Shown here one piece after another: positions 32,993 through 44,590 of a stretch of DNA of 64,000 nt. The notes beneath the pieces are model-generated. The model searched no databases and had not been told where the DNA came from. It saw only the letters and a list, made by a program, of their open reading frames with translations. A program made the translations under genes and the position numbers. Position 1 is the first letter of the stretch; every line of letters starts with the position of its first letter. The DNA is from Heliocidaris tuberculata (lineage: Eukaryota > Echinodermata > Echinoidea > Camarodonta > Echinometridae), in NCBI GenBank assembly GCA_025618425.1, contig CM046832.1:70725707-70789706 (forward strand). Reading direction: 5' to 3'.

Positions 32993-33539
32993 CAGGTCTG
33001 TGAGACCTCTGCTTTTTAGCGGAAATCCGCTTTTTTTTATTATTCTCGCTTTTTTCCGTGTGCTATTCCTGCTATTTTATCTGCAACCATCATTTCAATG
33101 ATTTTAAACGGCTGGAAATGTAGTCTGGCTACATTCCGTGTAGTCTGGCTACATTCCGTGTGCTATTCCTGCTATTTTATCTGCAACCATCATTTCAATG
33201 ATTTTAAACGGCTGGAAATGTAGTCTGGCTAAACGACTGCGAGCGCGAGCGGAGTCTAGCTCTCTTGCGACCAAATATGGAAAACAACATACCGTCATAT
33301 ACATGTATGTACTGTATGACTATGTGTTTTGCCTTCGAGCGTGAAGTGAAGTTCATGCCGCTTACATTCGTATACTGGAGAACTGTGGACCGCGCCGCTG
33401 CATGTGTCGGGCGGGCCGCCGGTGGGCGGCCGTTCATTCTGCATTACATCAGATAAGAAGCGAAAGACAAGTAAATAGATCAGGTAAAATAGTTTCAGCT
33501 GTTTTACGCTCTTTTTTTGAAACCCCACTCACAGGCCTG
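32993..33539. mobile_element. CAGGYMTGTGA-ended element, copy 2
   Basis: Left end CAGGTCTGTGAGACC and right end (complement CAGGCCTGTGAGTGGGG) are inverted. It shares its terminal layout, including a GCGGAAATCCGCTTTTTT-type patch just inside the left end and the CAGGCMTGTGAGTGRGG right end, with 35611-36655. The flanks show no convincing target duplication, so this copy may be older or rearranged. GC-rich interior (33230-33440). It contains a 100-bp tandem duplication. Confidence 0.65.
33061..33230. repeat. 100-bp tandem duplication with nested 20-bp duplication
   Basis: The block starting TGCTATTCCTGCTATTTTAT occurs at 33061 and again at 33161, and TAGTCTGGCTACATTCCGTG is duplicated at 33121 and 33141. 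The copies are identical over the ~70 bp compared, so the event is recent. Confidence 0.9.
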
Positions 33540-33788
33540 TAAATGTTGACAATTGGGAGAGTTTCATTTTAGTTGATATTCGTGAAATATCATGGATGAT
33601 AGGCCTTCTAGAAATGGGATTAAAGATGTAGGTGTAGTTCTGGTTATGAACAATGTTCATAATCACCAAAGAACTTAGGATGCTGATATGAACACTAGAG
33701 GGCAGCACATTACAGTAGTTGTAGACCAGTGTTGGTGAAAGATAAAGCATGGACAAAGACACAAGATAGAGAAAGAAACAGAGGGATA

Positions 33789-33810
33789 GAGAGAGAGAGA
33801 GAGAGAGAGA
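33789..33810. repeat. (GA)n microsatellite
   Basis: GA dinucleotide run, with a second shorter one at 33905-33921. Confidence 0.85.
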
Positions 33811-33921
33811 AAGAGAACAAATTAAATACGTTATAAATAAGTAGAATTAAAGCAATAGAAATATCCAAATAGAGAAATGGGAAGGTAGAGGTGTGGGGGA
33901 TGAAAGAGAGAGAGAGAGAGA

Positions 33922-35482
33922 GGTCTTAGAGGAAGATCACCCAATGTTAATTTAAGTGCTCATCAAAAACCAGGAATAGCTCAGAGACAATAATTGAGAC
34001 AGCCATTATCTCTGATTTCTACAGGAGGCACTCATCTTACACTTGTCTGCATGTAGAACTACGTGATGGGAAATGTTAGCCCCATGTTTTGAGCCTCTAA
34101 CCTTTCAAAACATTCTCTGAACATGAGTACAAAACAGACATCAATCAAGAACTCGGTGTTATTTTCTGCTTTGCACCTTTCGCACCGTCCTGCAAAGCTC
34201 TTTGTGTTCCGGTGATGATGTCTGCACAGAGGATTTTCTTTTTGAGTTTTTAGGCTGCAGCGTTTTCCCCTCTTTCTTACACTGACATCAGATCCCTTAA
34301 TCAACCTCTAGAAAAAACCCCTACAATACATTTATATACACCAAAGGGGAAGAGGTAGGGTATGCTCTTTTTTTCTTTTCCAATAGGAGTGCAGCTTCAT
34401 TCCATTTGTTTTGCTTTCAAGAATCAAATTTACATGGTACAGCACAATTACCTTACACTCTATTACAAGTTTGCCAACATGTAATGAGTACTAGTATTCT
34501 AATTTTTCAATTTATTTGTTTCCGTTATGGACCAATTATGATCACCACATGCAGACATAGTGAGAAGTGTTGTAAGCCCTATAGGCTTCCTTGAATCGTA
34601 CAGAAGATAGAATTTCAGACTCCTATCGCCATGAAGAACTGCTTCATTACAAAGACTGTCGTCCATTTGTATCTTGTCCCCTTTAGCAACAAAACTCCTG
34701 TTTTATGTCTTATTTTTCAGTCACGAACATGTTCTCTTTTCACATCCTTGCGTTAAAATGTTCACAGATCTTATCTTTTGATAAGAATGAAAGGGTTAAT
34801 ACTTCAGTAACCAATCATGCTCTCAACAATCATTCAAGTCGCTTTTAATCCTTTTATCCTGCAGAAATGGTGCAATAAATTCAAATTAAGTGCAGATGTT
34901 TGGCAGGATTGTGCCCTTTTACGCTGCTTTAACTCTCTGATTTATGGAATCATTTGAACGAATTTTACATGAAGAATGAAAGAGAAGCCTTCAGCAGTGG
35001 AGATATCAATAGTGAGAATGATTGGAGACTGTAATGAGGTAATAACTTACTTCACAGTATACTTTTTTCCTTCTTTGTTGTCAGATAAAGGGTGATGTTA
35101 GGCCCAAACATGGTTAGCTTTGCCCAGAAGGATTTGAGTTTATACATGAAGATGAGAACATTTAATATCTAAATAATTCATGTCATCATTTCCTTTGAGT
35201 CCCATGTTTCAATCCTGAAGGCATACAGCAACCATTGTTAATGAATCCATAGACAACAACTGTAAGAAGTGCATCTGACAACCTTTTCCATGTTTCACTC
35301 GAGAGAGGAAGATTCATGTAAAGAAAAATCAGAAACACATGCAATGAGCACACATAGCGCCAGGGATGTTCAGACAGGATACATTTGGTATAGATAAACC
35401 TTGTGTAAACTTTTTTTTGAGAGAAATATGCAGTTAGATTTTTATATGAAAGGCCAATAACATTCATATCACCATTTGAACC
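33922..35482. other. Unique sequence, nothing recognised
   Basis: An 81-codon minus-strand frame (34059-34304) is Cys/His/Arg-rich, but I see no zinc-finger spacing and no splice context, so it is not called. Confidence 0.45.
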
Positions 35483-35536
35483 TTAAAGGGAAATCCTACC
35501 TTAAAGGGAAATCCTACCTTAAAGGGAAATCCAACC
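35483..35536 (+). repeat. Triplicated 18-bp transposon terminus
   Basis: TTAAAGGGAAATCCTACC occurs twice and then TTAAAGGGAAATCCAACC once, head to tail. The third copy is the true end of the palindromic element; the other two are extra copies of terminus plus TTAA. This may reflect replication slippage or aborted transposition. Confidence 0.9.
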
Positions 35537-35610
35537 TCAATTTTTTTCTATTGATATTTTATGAAGCGTAACTTGTTGATTAATTTGATACCAAATTTAC
35601 CAGAATTGGA

Positions 35611-36655
35611 CAGGCATGTGAAATTTCCGCGTTTACGCGAATTTCCGCTTTTTTAAAATCATTTTCTCACGTTTTTTTTTCACTTTCCGCGTTTTTTTCT
35701 CTCTGGGTAATGAAAAACACAGTCTAGTCTCGTACCATGCTTTTTGTCAAAATATAAACGTATTTGGAGCTGCTCATTACGCGAGCAATTATTATTCATG
35801 TCTAAAAACGCCTGGTAATAGAGACTATCCAATCCGGTATTCTGGTTTCACGCTGCAGTGCGTGGCGGCCTAGCAGTGCACTGCTAAGCAGCCGCGCCGG
35901 GTTAGCAATCGAGTGGCACGGGGAAGCTCTGGGGGCGATAGCCGGTCTCGCATGTATCGCGTGGCGTTGGTCAAGTTGCTTCAGCTGGTAGCTGTGTCTT
36001 CGAGTGGTACTTCGAGCGGGACTTCGAGTTCGTTTGGATAAATTTCTTCCGCGTTTCCAACACAGTTATGCACCATCTTGGTACTTGTTTTGAATTTTTT
36101 ATTTACTGATGTGAACTTCACAAGAGGAAATTAAATCATGGCTTCTACTTCCAAGGATCAAAATTACGTGGAGCGGGGCTCGCGTGATGATAAGGCATCA
36201 ATTGACAAGAAAGACCCTCTCGTTAAAGAGATTAGTATTAGTAAACAAGAAAAGTAGGAAAAGCATTATAGTCTGTGAGTACCATATTAAAAACTGAAGT
36301 AATTTTGAACTGTGAGTGTGAATGTTTGATACTTAATACAATAATAATATGTGTGTGTATTTGTGTTAGCGTGCAAATTTATTAGTGTGTCAATTATTTG
36401 TGTTTTTCAAGAAAAATATAATTATTATAATTAATCATCTATCAAATCATAACACACCTACCCAGATACAGTTAATCCTAAGCCTGAATTTCCTCTCTTG
36501 GTATGCACCAGATTGCACAATTTCAAGTTCAAAAACTGCAAAGCTCCCTACTGTGGGAGGGGGGTGACCCCCCTCCCACGCTCGGTCGCTCCGCTCCCTC
36601 GCAATGTCACTAATTTATTTTCCTCTTTTTTTTTCTTACCTCACTCACATGCCTG
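35611..36655 (+). mobile_element. CAGGCATGTGA-ended element, copy 1, with 9-bp target duplication
   Basis: Perfect 11-bp inverted ends CAGGCATGTGA, flanked by AGAATTGGA (35602-35610 and 36656-36664). The opposite arm of the host palindrome preserves the uninterrupted site (complement reads ACCAGAATTTGACAGC), which confirms both boundaries. The interior has a CpG-rich, upstream-like region (35830-36010) and a 39-codon ORF. Nine-bp duplications suggest Mutator-like or Merlin-type chemistry more than hAT (8 bp), but the superfamily is not settled. Confidence 0.82.
36138..36257 (+). CDS. 39-codon ORF stub in the CAGGCATGTGA element, unidentified
   Basis: Begins ATG in good context (AAATCATGG), reads MASTSKDQNYVERGSRDD, continues Lys/Asp-rich and ends KQEK-TAG. 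It is hydrophilic, as N-terminal tails of transposases or host nuclear proteins often are, and follows a CpG-rich leader. I infer the remaining start of an autonomous element's protein after internal deletion. It is too short for family assignment. Confidence 0.3.
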   Translation: MASTSKDQNYVERGSRDDKASIDKKDPLVKEISISKQEK

Positions 36656-37447
36656 AGAATTGGACAGCTATGAAGAAAGTTATAGAATGTTTTAGATCCC
36701 CCAAAATATGTCTTTCGCCCATCGTCTGCTGCACGTGGGGGCCACCATTTGCCATGTTTGCAGTGGACCTTCCACAACGAATGACTTATCTGTGGACAAC
36801 TGGCTAGTCTAGATTCTATACATTTTTTATTTGGTTTATTCCCCTACGCTGTTCTTTTTCTACACGCATATCCCATACAGATCGAGCGCTACTCTCCACT
36901 AGTCAAGCGATCCCCAAAATTTCACCAAGAGGGTGGAATTGCAAATGACTGTTTATTTTATATTGTTCAGATCGCGCGGTACTAAGACAGTCCAGGCAGT
37001 GGACTACTGCTGCTCTTACGAATGATTTCATTTTCAGGCTAGGCCAGTGGTTTAATAGTCCACTGCCTGGACTGTCACTGTATCGAGCGATCCGAACAAT
37101 AACAGTCCTTTGCAATTCCATTCGCGCTCTGTGTAGGATATGCGTGTAGAGAAAGAGCAGCGTAGGGGAAAAAAACAAATATTAAAAAACGGATAGAATC
37201 TAAACTAGCCAGTTGTCTGCAGATACGTCATTCGTTGCGGGGGGGGGGGGGGTCCACTGAAAACATGGCAAATGGTGACCCCCATGTGCAGCAGACAACA
37301 GGCCAAAGACGTGTTTTGGGGGATCTAAGACATTCTATAACTTTCTTCATAGCTGTCAAATTCTGGTAAATTTTGTATCAAATCAATCAGCAAGTTACGC
37401 TTCATATAATATCAATAGAAAAAAAATAAGGTTGGATTTCCCTTTAA

Positions 37448-38382
37448 GAAACATTCTATTATGAAATGAAGCCTCCATTTTTCCATTTTTCTATACAACA
37501 GTTTGTTATACAATGTGGTGTTCATCCAAAAAATGTTGATTCCTGGGAGGGGGGGGGGGGGTTCTCAATCTAGATAGCACCTGATGAGCTGTCTGATCCT
37601 CGGGCCACACTGTTTGGTTTGGTTCATACAGACTTGTACCCTTTAAGGTTTTGTAATACAAACATTTTTAAATGTTTTTTACTGCTTTTCAAAACAGTAT
37701 GTATTTTTATTAAGTTAAGCTATTTCTTGTTATTAGTTTGATTGATGGAGCTATGAAGTAATGAAAACTGAAACATGAACTCTGAAGACCTTTGATAGGT
37801 TAATACACAAGCCTGATCCCTTGCGTGAACCTGAAAGGCATCAATCTCTGTCACTGACGGAGATCATCAAGATATCCCACAATACTTCAGCAGCAGGTGT
37901 ATAAAAGAAGAGATCAGCTCTTCAATAAACAAACATGTGAAAAATAATGAAAGATGTGTAAAGATGATAATAATCATCATAATAATGCCAAGAGTTCATC
38001 TTAGGATGTTGACTTTGATTCCATTCATGGTCTGGCCTTTAGATCATGTCGATGATCCTTTGAACATTGTAGAGTAGCCCACAAGGGTCTGATATTATTA
38101 ACTACAGTTTTGAATACTTCATGCGCAGGATATTTTTAGATCAGCTGGGGGAGAGGGCTTGCTTTGAAATGGAGACCAGGGGCCATAGATTGATTTCAGA
38201 GAATTCACATAGGGATGCTTTACATTGCTAAATAACTTTTCCTGCATGGATGGGAGATTTTAATGTATTTCATTTATTAATTCAGCTGCTGTGATACATC
38301 TTGTGGTCAAAAGTTCAGTAAATTTTCATAAGAAGATTTTAGTGACTACTGATTTTAGAACACCAAATGTATTGTGATTCTA
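37448..38382. other. Unique sequence with poly(G) run
   Basis: A G run at about 37550-37561 is the only structured feature. No gene-like frame was found. Confidence 0.5.
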
Positions 38383-38399
38383 TGATGAAATCAATTTTT

Positions 38400-40000
38400 G
38401 TCTCGCCCACCAGAGGTGAAGGCGAGACTAAGGGATCCAAATGGCATCCGTCCGTCGTCCGTCACAAATGTTAAAGTTTACCTGCAAGACTCTCTTAGGA
38501 TGCATAACTTGGCAACTGTTGCTGTAATGGCAACCAAACTTGGGTGATAGAAGCACTAGGGGTATCTTCATGTTATGGTGTTGTTAGAGGTCACATGATG
38601 ATGTCAAAGGTCATTTGAGGTCATATATTAAAGAGTACCTGCAAGACTCTCTTTTCATATGTTAAAGTTTACCTGCAAGACTCTCTTTTGACAAATAACT
38701 TCACATCAGTTGCTTGGATTACAACCTAACTTGGGTCATAGATGCATTAATTAGGGCTACCTTCATGTTATGGTGCCGTCGGTCATTTGAGGTCATATGT
38801 TAAAGGGATACTTTGGTAGGCCTGCATGGGCGATTTCCGATGAGAGAGGAAATATACTCGGAGCTTCGTGTCACTTCGATACAAGGACTTCCATCGCACG
38901 TGCTAAAACATGTGATTCATATTGGACCACCTCTGAGATAACACTGGCTTGTGTTTTAAATTTCGCGCGGTGGGAAAGTAATCAAACATATGGAAAAGTA
39001 ATTACAGAGCCAGCTCTCTGGTAGAGCCTGGGATTAGTTACGTAATCGTGGCGACAACGAGTCGCGGCAGGGCAGTGCAGAAGCGATGGCTAGACTAATC
39101 AACCAGAAGTTAACCGTGTTTTGTATTTGGAAATATTTCAGCATTACACTAAACTTGTTTGGGGGAACGAGGTTACAACCAGTTACAAGACTAAGAGCCC
39201 GGGACTGGTTAAACCCGAAGTATTCGCCGAGCTCCATTTCGGTCAACTTCGTGCCGTCCGATCATTTATGACCTTAGTCCGACGGCCTCGCACAACGGGC
39301 GTGCTATGTGTACAAGTAAACGAGCCTTTTGCAAATTCCGCACGATTTCATTTCCCCATGAGTTCTCATTAGACTGCCCCTTTAAAGTTTACCTGCAAGA
39401 CTCTCTTATGAAACATAACTCTGCACGTGTTGGTGCAATGGCAACCAAACTTGGGTGATAGGTGCACTTGGGGTACATTCATGTTATGGTGCCTTCAGAG
39501 GTCACATGGTATGATGGTAAGGTCAAAGGTCATTTCAGGTCAAACGTTAAAGTTTACCTGCAAGACTCTCTTATGACATATAACTTTGGAACTGTCACTT
39601 TTCAACCAAACTTGGGTTTAGATGCACTAAGGGGACCTGCATGTTATGGTGCCTTCAGAGGTCACATGGTAAGGTCAAAGGTCATTTTAGGTCAAACGTT
39701 AAAGTTTACCTGCAAGACTCTCTTATGACAGATAACATTGGAACCGTCACTCACTTTTCAACCAAACTTGGGTTGTAGATGCACTAAGGGGACCTGCATG
39801 TTATGGTGCCGTCGGAGGTCACGTGATGAGGTCAAAGGTCATTTGAGGTCATATGTTAAAGTTTACCTGCAAGACTCTCTTATGACACATAACTCTGCAC
39901 ATGTTGCTGCAATGGCAACCAAACTTGGGTGATAGGTGCACTTGGGGTGCATTGATATTATTTTCGTGAGTGGGCAAGACACAATATTGCTTATGCTCTT
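38400..40000 (+). mobile_element. Helentron/HINE-like element with ~158-bp tandem array
   Basis: Starts GTCTCGCCCAC (38400-38410), part of a hairpin whose 7-bp stem is TCTCGCC/GGCGAGA (38401-38427), then a GTCC-rich microsatellite (38446-38463). The inverted partner GTGGGCAAGAC is at 39970-39980 (10/11). Between them are tandem units recognisable by AAAGTTTACCTGCAAGACTC at 38473, 38664, 39384, 39549, 39701 and 39858 (spacing 152-165 bp for the later ones). TGATGAAATCAAT occurs just outside both ends (38383-38395, 40007-40019). No coding is seen; short frames here are repeats. The exact 3' boundary is uncertain. Confidence 0.65.
38804..39381 (+). mobile_element. TTAA element inserted in one unit of the tandem array
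   Basis: Flanked by TTAA at 38800-38803 and 39382-39385. Ends are AGGGATACTTTGG and the complement of AGGGGCAGTCTAATG, so only about 4-6 terminal bases are inverted. Intact array units read ATATGTTAAAGTTTACC, and the element exactly splits this at TTAA, giving an empty-site proof. The interior is unrelated to the foldback family, more GC-rich, with open but unrecognisable frames (38797-39024, 39086-39271, 39121-39372). Confidence 0.85.
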
Positions 40001-40636
40001 GTTCTTTGATGAAATCAATAAATCCAGTCAGTCAGAAATTACATGTCAGTATTACATGTGCTTAGCATTCCATTTAGCCAATTACTTTTGGATATAATTC
40101 AGTAAGATAAAATGGTTTCCTGTCACAAAAAGTTAAGTTTCCAGTACCGAGGGGAATTCCTGTTTTTTGTTCTCTGTATGCCAGCAAAATGGATACTCCA
40201 CCTTTGACATGGGTAGCCCACCACCAAAACTACCGTTCAAGGTGTTGAGTACTTTCTCTATTACAAGGACTGCACCAAGGCAATAGCGGTTTGGATTAAT
40301 TTGGATTATTACTGGGTTGCCGCATAGGGATTATCTCTTAGTGGTATGCAGATCAAAGAAGTGGGACGCAAGCACTTCCAAGGGTCATTTCTATTTGCCA
40401 ATGTCAGAAATGATACTCTGACAGCTTGCCTGTCTAGAGGGTTATCAAATGACAGTTTAGACTTGTGATTGAACCTGCTTTGCTGCAGAGATCAAAGGTC
40501 AGAGTTGAACGGTGCTTTGGCAGCTTGTCATAGTTCAAAGTCAAATGGTCATTCATCAGTTGAGCAGAATTATATAAGATTTACATGTATGCAGTGCTTG
40601 TAAAAAAATCCTGGGTGTTTAGTAGTTCCAGTACTT

Positions 40637-41058
40637 ATAAAGCCCACCGAACACTATACAACTGACTGCGATCCGATTTTGGAAAGAAATCTCAATAGCA
40701 TTCAACATGGACACTTAAACAAATAAAATCTTCCTGATTCAGGTTATGAATGATAATATGAATATTAAACATAGGAAGTTGGTGCATTGTCAGCCTTCTA
40801 GCCGGAATAAAGGCGAAATCAGTTTCAAATCATAGACAATCGTAGGACTGCTCGGACATCACTACAATTCAGAGTCGATTTGGCCATTCCTCCTTTTAGA
40901 AGGCTGGCAATAGGCCATAATTTTCATTTTACTATCTAAATGACTATTTAGAACATCAATCAAAATATTTTACGTGTGTAAATGTTTATATAAAATGTTA
41001 TTACATTTTCTTCGGAAATCTGATTGCAGACCGATCTTATAGTGTGCGGTGGGCTTAT
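40637..41058. mobile_element. Foldback MITE with AAGCCCACCG ends
   Basis: Left ATAAAGCCCACCGAACACTATA and right (complement ATAAGCCCACCGCACACTATA) are inverted. A second inner inverted pair (GCCAGCCTTCTA type, near 40793 and 40905) marks the centre. Target duplication is ambiguous. No coding capacity is seen. Confidence 0.7.
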
Positions 41059-41059
41059 G

Positions 41060-44000
41060 TCTCTGCAAAGTAGATTGACATTGACTTTTACAGCAGTACA
41101 AAAAAATGATTGCCAGCTGCCACTTATATTAGACCATATTTGTTATTAATAGAACTCTTTCTTTCCCACATGATTTCATTCATTCATGCTTTTTGAGCAA
41201 CACCCAATTATGGTTAGGTGTTAAAATGATGGATGGACGTGCCATCATAATCCCATTGAATTGAATTTAATAAGTGATATCTTATGACTCCCCTGATAAA
41301 ATCTCCTGGTTTGTGTCATTCATTAAAAATGAGCTGACAAAAATATCAGTGAACTAAGGATACGTTGAAGGTTAAAAAAAAGGGGGAAGAAAGATCACAT
41401 GCGTAAAAATATACAACTCAGGTAAGGTGATGTCTTTTTTATGGGGAATTAAAAAACAATTACCTGGGAAATTAGGGACCATACACACAGTCATTATTTC
41501 TTTGGAATCTGATCTTTTTAAAAGCCTATACTCTGCATCCACAGACTTGATATTGGTAGGGCATCATCATGGTGCATATAGCTTCCTTGTTTTCTTGCTT
41601 GCCAGTAGCAACCATATGAGTAATTATTCTGCTTTGACATGAAGAAGCAGGTTAATGAAAAGCCTGAAGAATAGCACTGTTCGCTGTTTTAGATATGTAA
41701 CTGGAAAAGCTACCAACATTGTTGAACTGAACAAGTCATCTTGCTTCCCGAACTCTGTGAAACCTTGACCGACTAAATCACGAGAAGATACCATATTGGT
41801 GAAAATCAGAAAGAGTGAGATTTACCTGTGATGACATCTGCAGATTCTATTTCACTTCACTTGTCCATCAGCGAGATTGAAATAATGAGTTTCAGTGGCG
41901 GTAGTCATTTGCAGAAATTCTAGCACCTATTTTTAATTCAGTGGGTGGGGTAAGGCATTATGGATGCAAATTGTAGAACTTGTGAGGCAGGTTTAATGAG
42001 ATTTTCAGGTGGCAGGGACCCGATTCTTGATCAATAACGCAGGTTTCTTTGGGATGTACGGTAGTTCAAGATTTCCTTCCTCCTCCAGTTTGTTATCCTG
42101 GTAGATTTTTTAAGGGCAGTGCTTACTTTAATCATATCTGTTCAATTTAATGACTCTTTCCTTTATTTATTTATTTATTTATGGGTACGTACACTACATA
42201 CAATAGACAATTTAATTACAATACAATAGTTTCATTTCTAATGGCAAAATGAGCTATTGAGAATTTATGAAGTGCCTTGTTAATATAATAGACATGAAAA
42301 AAAATGAAAACACTTGCATTTGAGAGCTTTTCACATAACGATAATGTACTTCATTGTTCATTGTTTGTTTGTTTGTTTTTTTTAAGGATGCTGCATATAA
42401 TCTGCACTTGCAACATGACCAGGGCAAAAGTAATTGTGTCTTTTGGGAAAATGTTGAATAAATCCTTTAAAAATGCACTTGAACAAATCTGTTAAGTTTA
42501 TATTACCTAGAAGACCTGTGTGGAATGGGTTAATGCTAAAAGAAAATTATGAAAATGCAGCATCCACACTCCTCAGGCATTAAAAGCAGCATGCATTTCA
42601 GTGAATCAATATACACGACTGGTGTAATTTCTCATGTCAATATCTTGAGTATCGGGCGGTAGGAAGGGTATTCCGGAAATGATGTCCACACCAGCCTGTG
42701 CTGTTACTTGAATCTAAAATTGGTGCATATGATTTGTCTGGCTAGTCTTGAGTGCATAGGTTTGCAAACATGGCAAGCGTGAGCTTCCATATCGAACACA
42801 ATGCTGATAATTCATGCTACATATGGTACTAAAGTCAATACAGAGAGTGTGCGTGCAGACGAAATGCTATGATGTAATCCCTTCGTATGTCCATGAGAAA
42901 TAATGTACCAAGGTTGTTGCTTAGAAACAGACTTTCTTCTTCCCTTTCCCCTTTTCTCCCTACAGCTCAGCTCATCCGCATGTAATGTCAAAATGTACGC
43001 TATTGACGGCTACTTCAGCTTTTTCTAATCAGCATGAACATTTTGTCGCCGACATTTCTTATTTATTGACTAGTCTGGAGCAGACCTCTATGAAAGGGAA
43101 CAGAGATTAGAATGGCTAGTACAAGCATTGAGGAGAAAGTGCAGCTAGGAGTTTTGACCCCAAAGCAATTTTTTATCTGCGTCTGTCCCTTGAGCCTGTA
43201 TGGATTGGTATAATTTGACAACATTTAAAGCAAGTTGGGGGAATTGAGCTTTTTGTAACAGAAAACATGTATGTTTACAAACATATTTGGAAACAAAATT
43301 GCAATGTAATGAAGTTTATTTGCAATTTATAACCTGTTAATGGGAATGTACGTAAAGTGCATGGGTAAGAAAGCGATAGGGGTTCTCTTTATTTCAAGTA
43401 TTTAGTTTGCTATATCATCCAAAAATGCATTTTCAAAATTCAGCTATATCTTGTGCATTTCATTATCAAGCAGCTCAATTCTATTCTAGTTTGCTGAGTG
43501 ACTGAAAACCTTTAGCAACAGAACTCCCACCCCCCCCCAAAAAAAAAAAAAAACAACAACAATCAAGCTCTGAATGTGAGTCCAGATCATACAAGATTCC
43601 TTTTTCTTCCTCACATCTCGTTAAGTCATTACAAGATGAAATACTCCTCTGTTTACTACATTTCATGGGACCACTTGATTTGGAATATCATTACCTTTAA
43701 GTACTCTCATATCAATCACCAGTACCCTTTAGAATATGCTGGTAGCCTACATCTTCTTCCCTGCCTCATTTCCGTTGGATCATAAATATCGTCTTTGTAA
43801 CCATGTAGAATGTATAAAGTATCTCATCTTTCTTGTGTAACCAGTCAAAAGCAAATTTATCTCCAAGCCACGGTGATGCACTCAGGTGATAAAATGGGTA
43901 TATGTTTGTCAGAACCTGGTGTGAATAATTTAAGAAGGAGCAATTATGACATATTTGGCTGTCTGGATACTGTCATGGTAGCTTCCATCATTGAGTTAGT

Positions 44001-44544
44001 TGTCCAGGCACCCAAAAACATAGCAGCTCATGTTTCAGAGTGATAACTGTGTTAGGTAGGCAGTCAAGATCATGGATGAGATCATGTTGCACAGGCATCA
44101 CCATTAATGAGGTGTATTGTGGTATACTTGTAAAGGTTTAATGTTAAAGAAGTCACCTGATGAGAGATTTTGATATCTACTGAAGATATAAAGAAAGATC
44201 TTTTCATTTCGTTGTACTCATTTTCTTCTGTTTTTGCATTCTTGTTGATGTTTTCTTTTTCAGGTGTTGTAATTCAGGATTTGGTGTAGATTTTGAATGT
44301 CATGATTTGAATTATGTATGGCTTCAAGAGAATAACTTCAGATGAAATCCTCATGGATTGAATTTAAGATGGCATATCATCTGGGAATAATTTCTAGAAA
44401 TATAAGTTTCTTACCCTAATTTCTTTCAGCAAGTATTTGCTTGTACAACTTAAAACAATTTATCAATTTTGTAGGCCTATAAGTTTTAAGAAAGTAGACA
44501 TCTGGAATTTCGAAATTTACAGAAAGATCAGAGGGGTTATCAAT

Positions 44545-44590
<46 letters not shown>

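Larger units (their letters stand above)
35487..37443. mobile_element. Palindromic TTAA element, interrupted by a nested insertion
   Basis: Flanked by TTAA (35483-35486, also 35519-35522; 37444-37447). Ends AGGGAAATCCAACC are inverted, and the arms pair along nearly the whole element: for example AAGCGTAACTTG near 35564 with its complement near 37395, and AGTTATAGAATGTYTTAGATC near 36677 with its complement near 37335. The centre is a perfect 21-bp hairpin stem (36986-37006 with 37056-37076). Without the 1-kb nested element the palindrome would be about 0.9 kb. No coding capacity is seen; the frames at 36604 and 36903 are shadows. Confidence 0.85.

Noticed and set aside
38797..39932. Several plus-strand frames
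   Set aside because: They fall in the 578-bp TTAA element or the tandem array; residues such as KVYLQDSL repeat with the array period.
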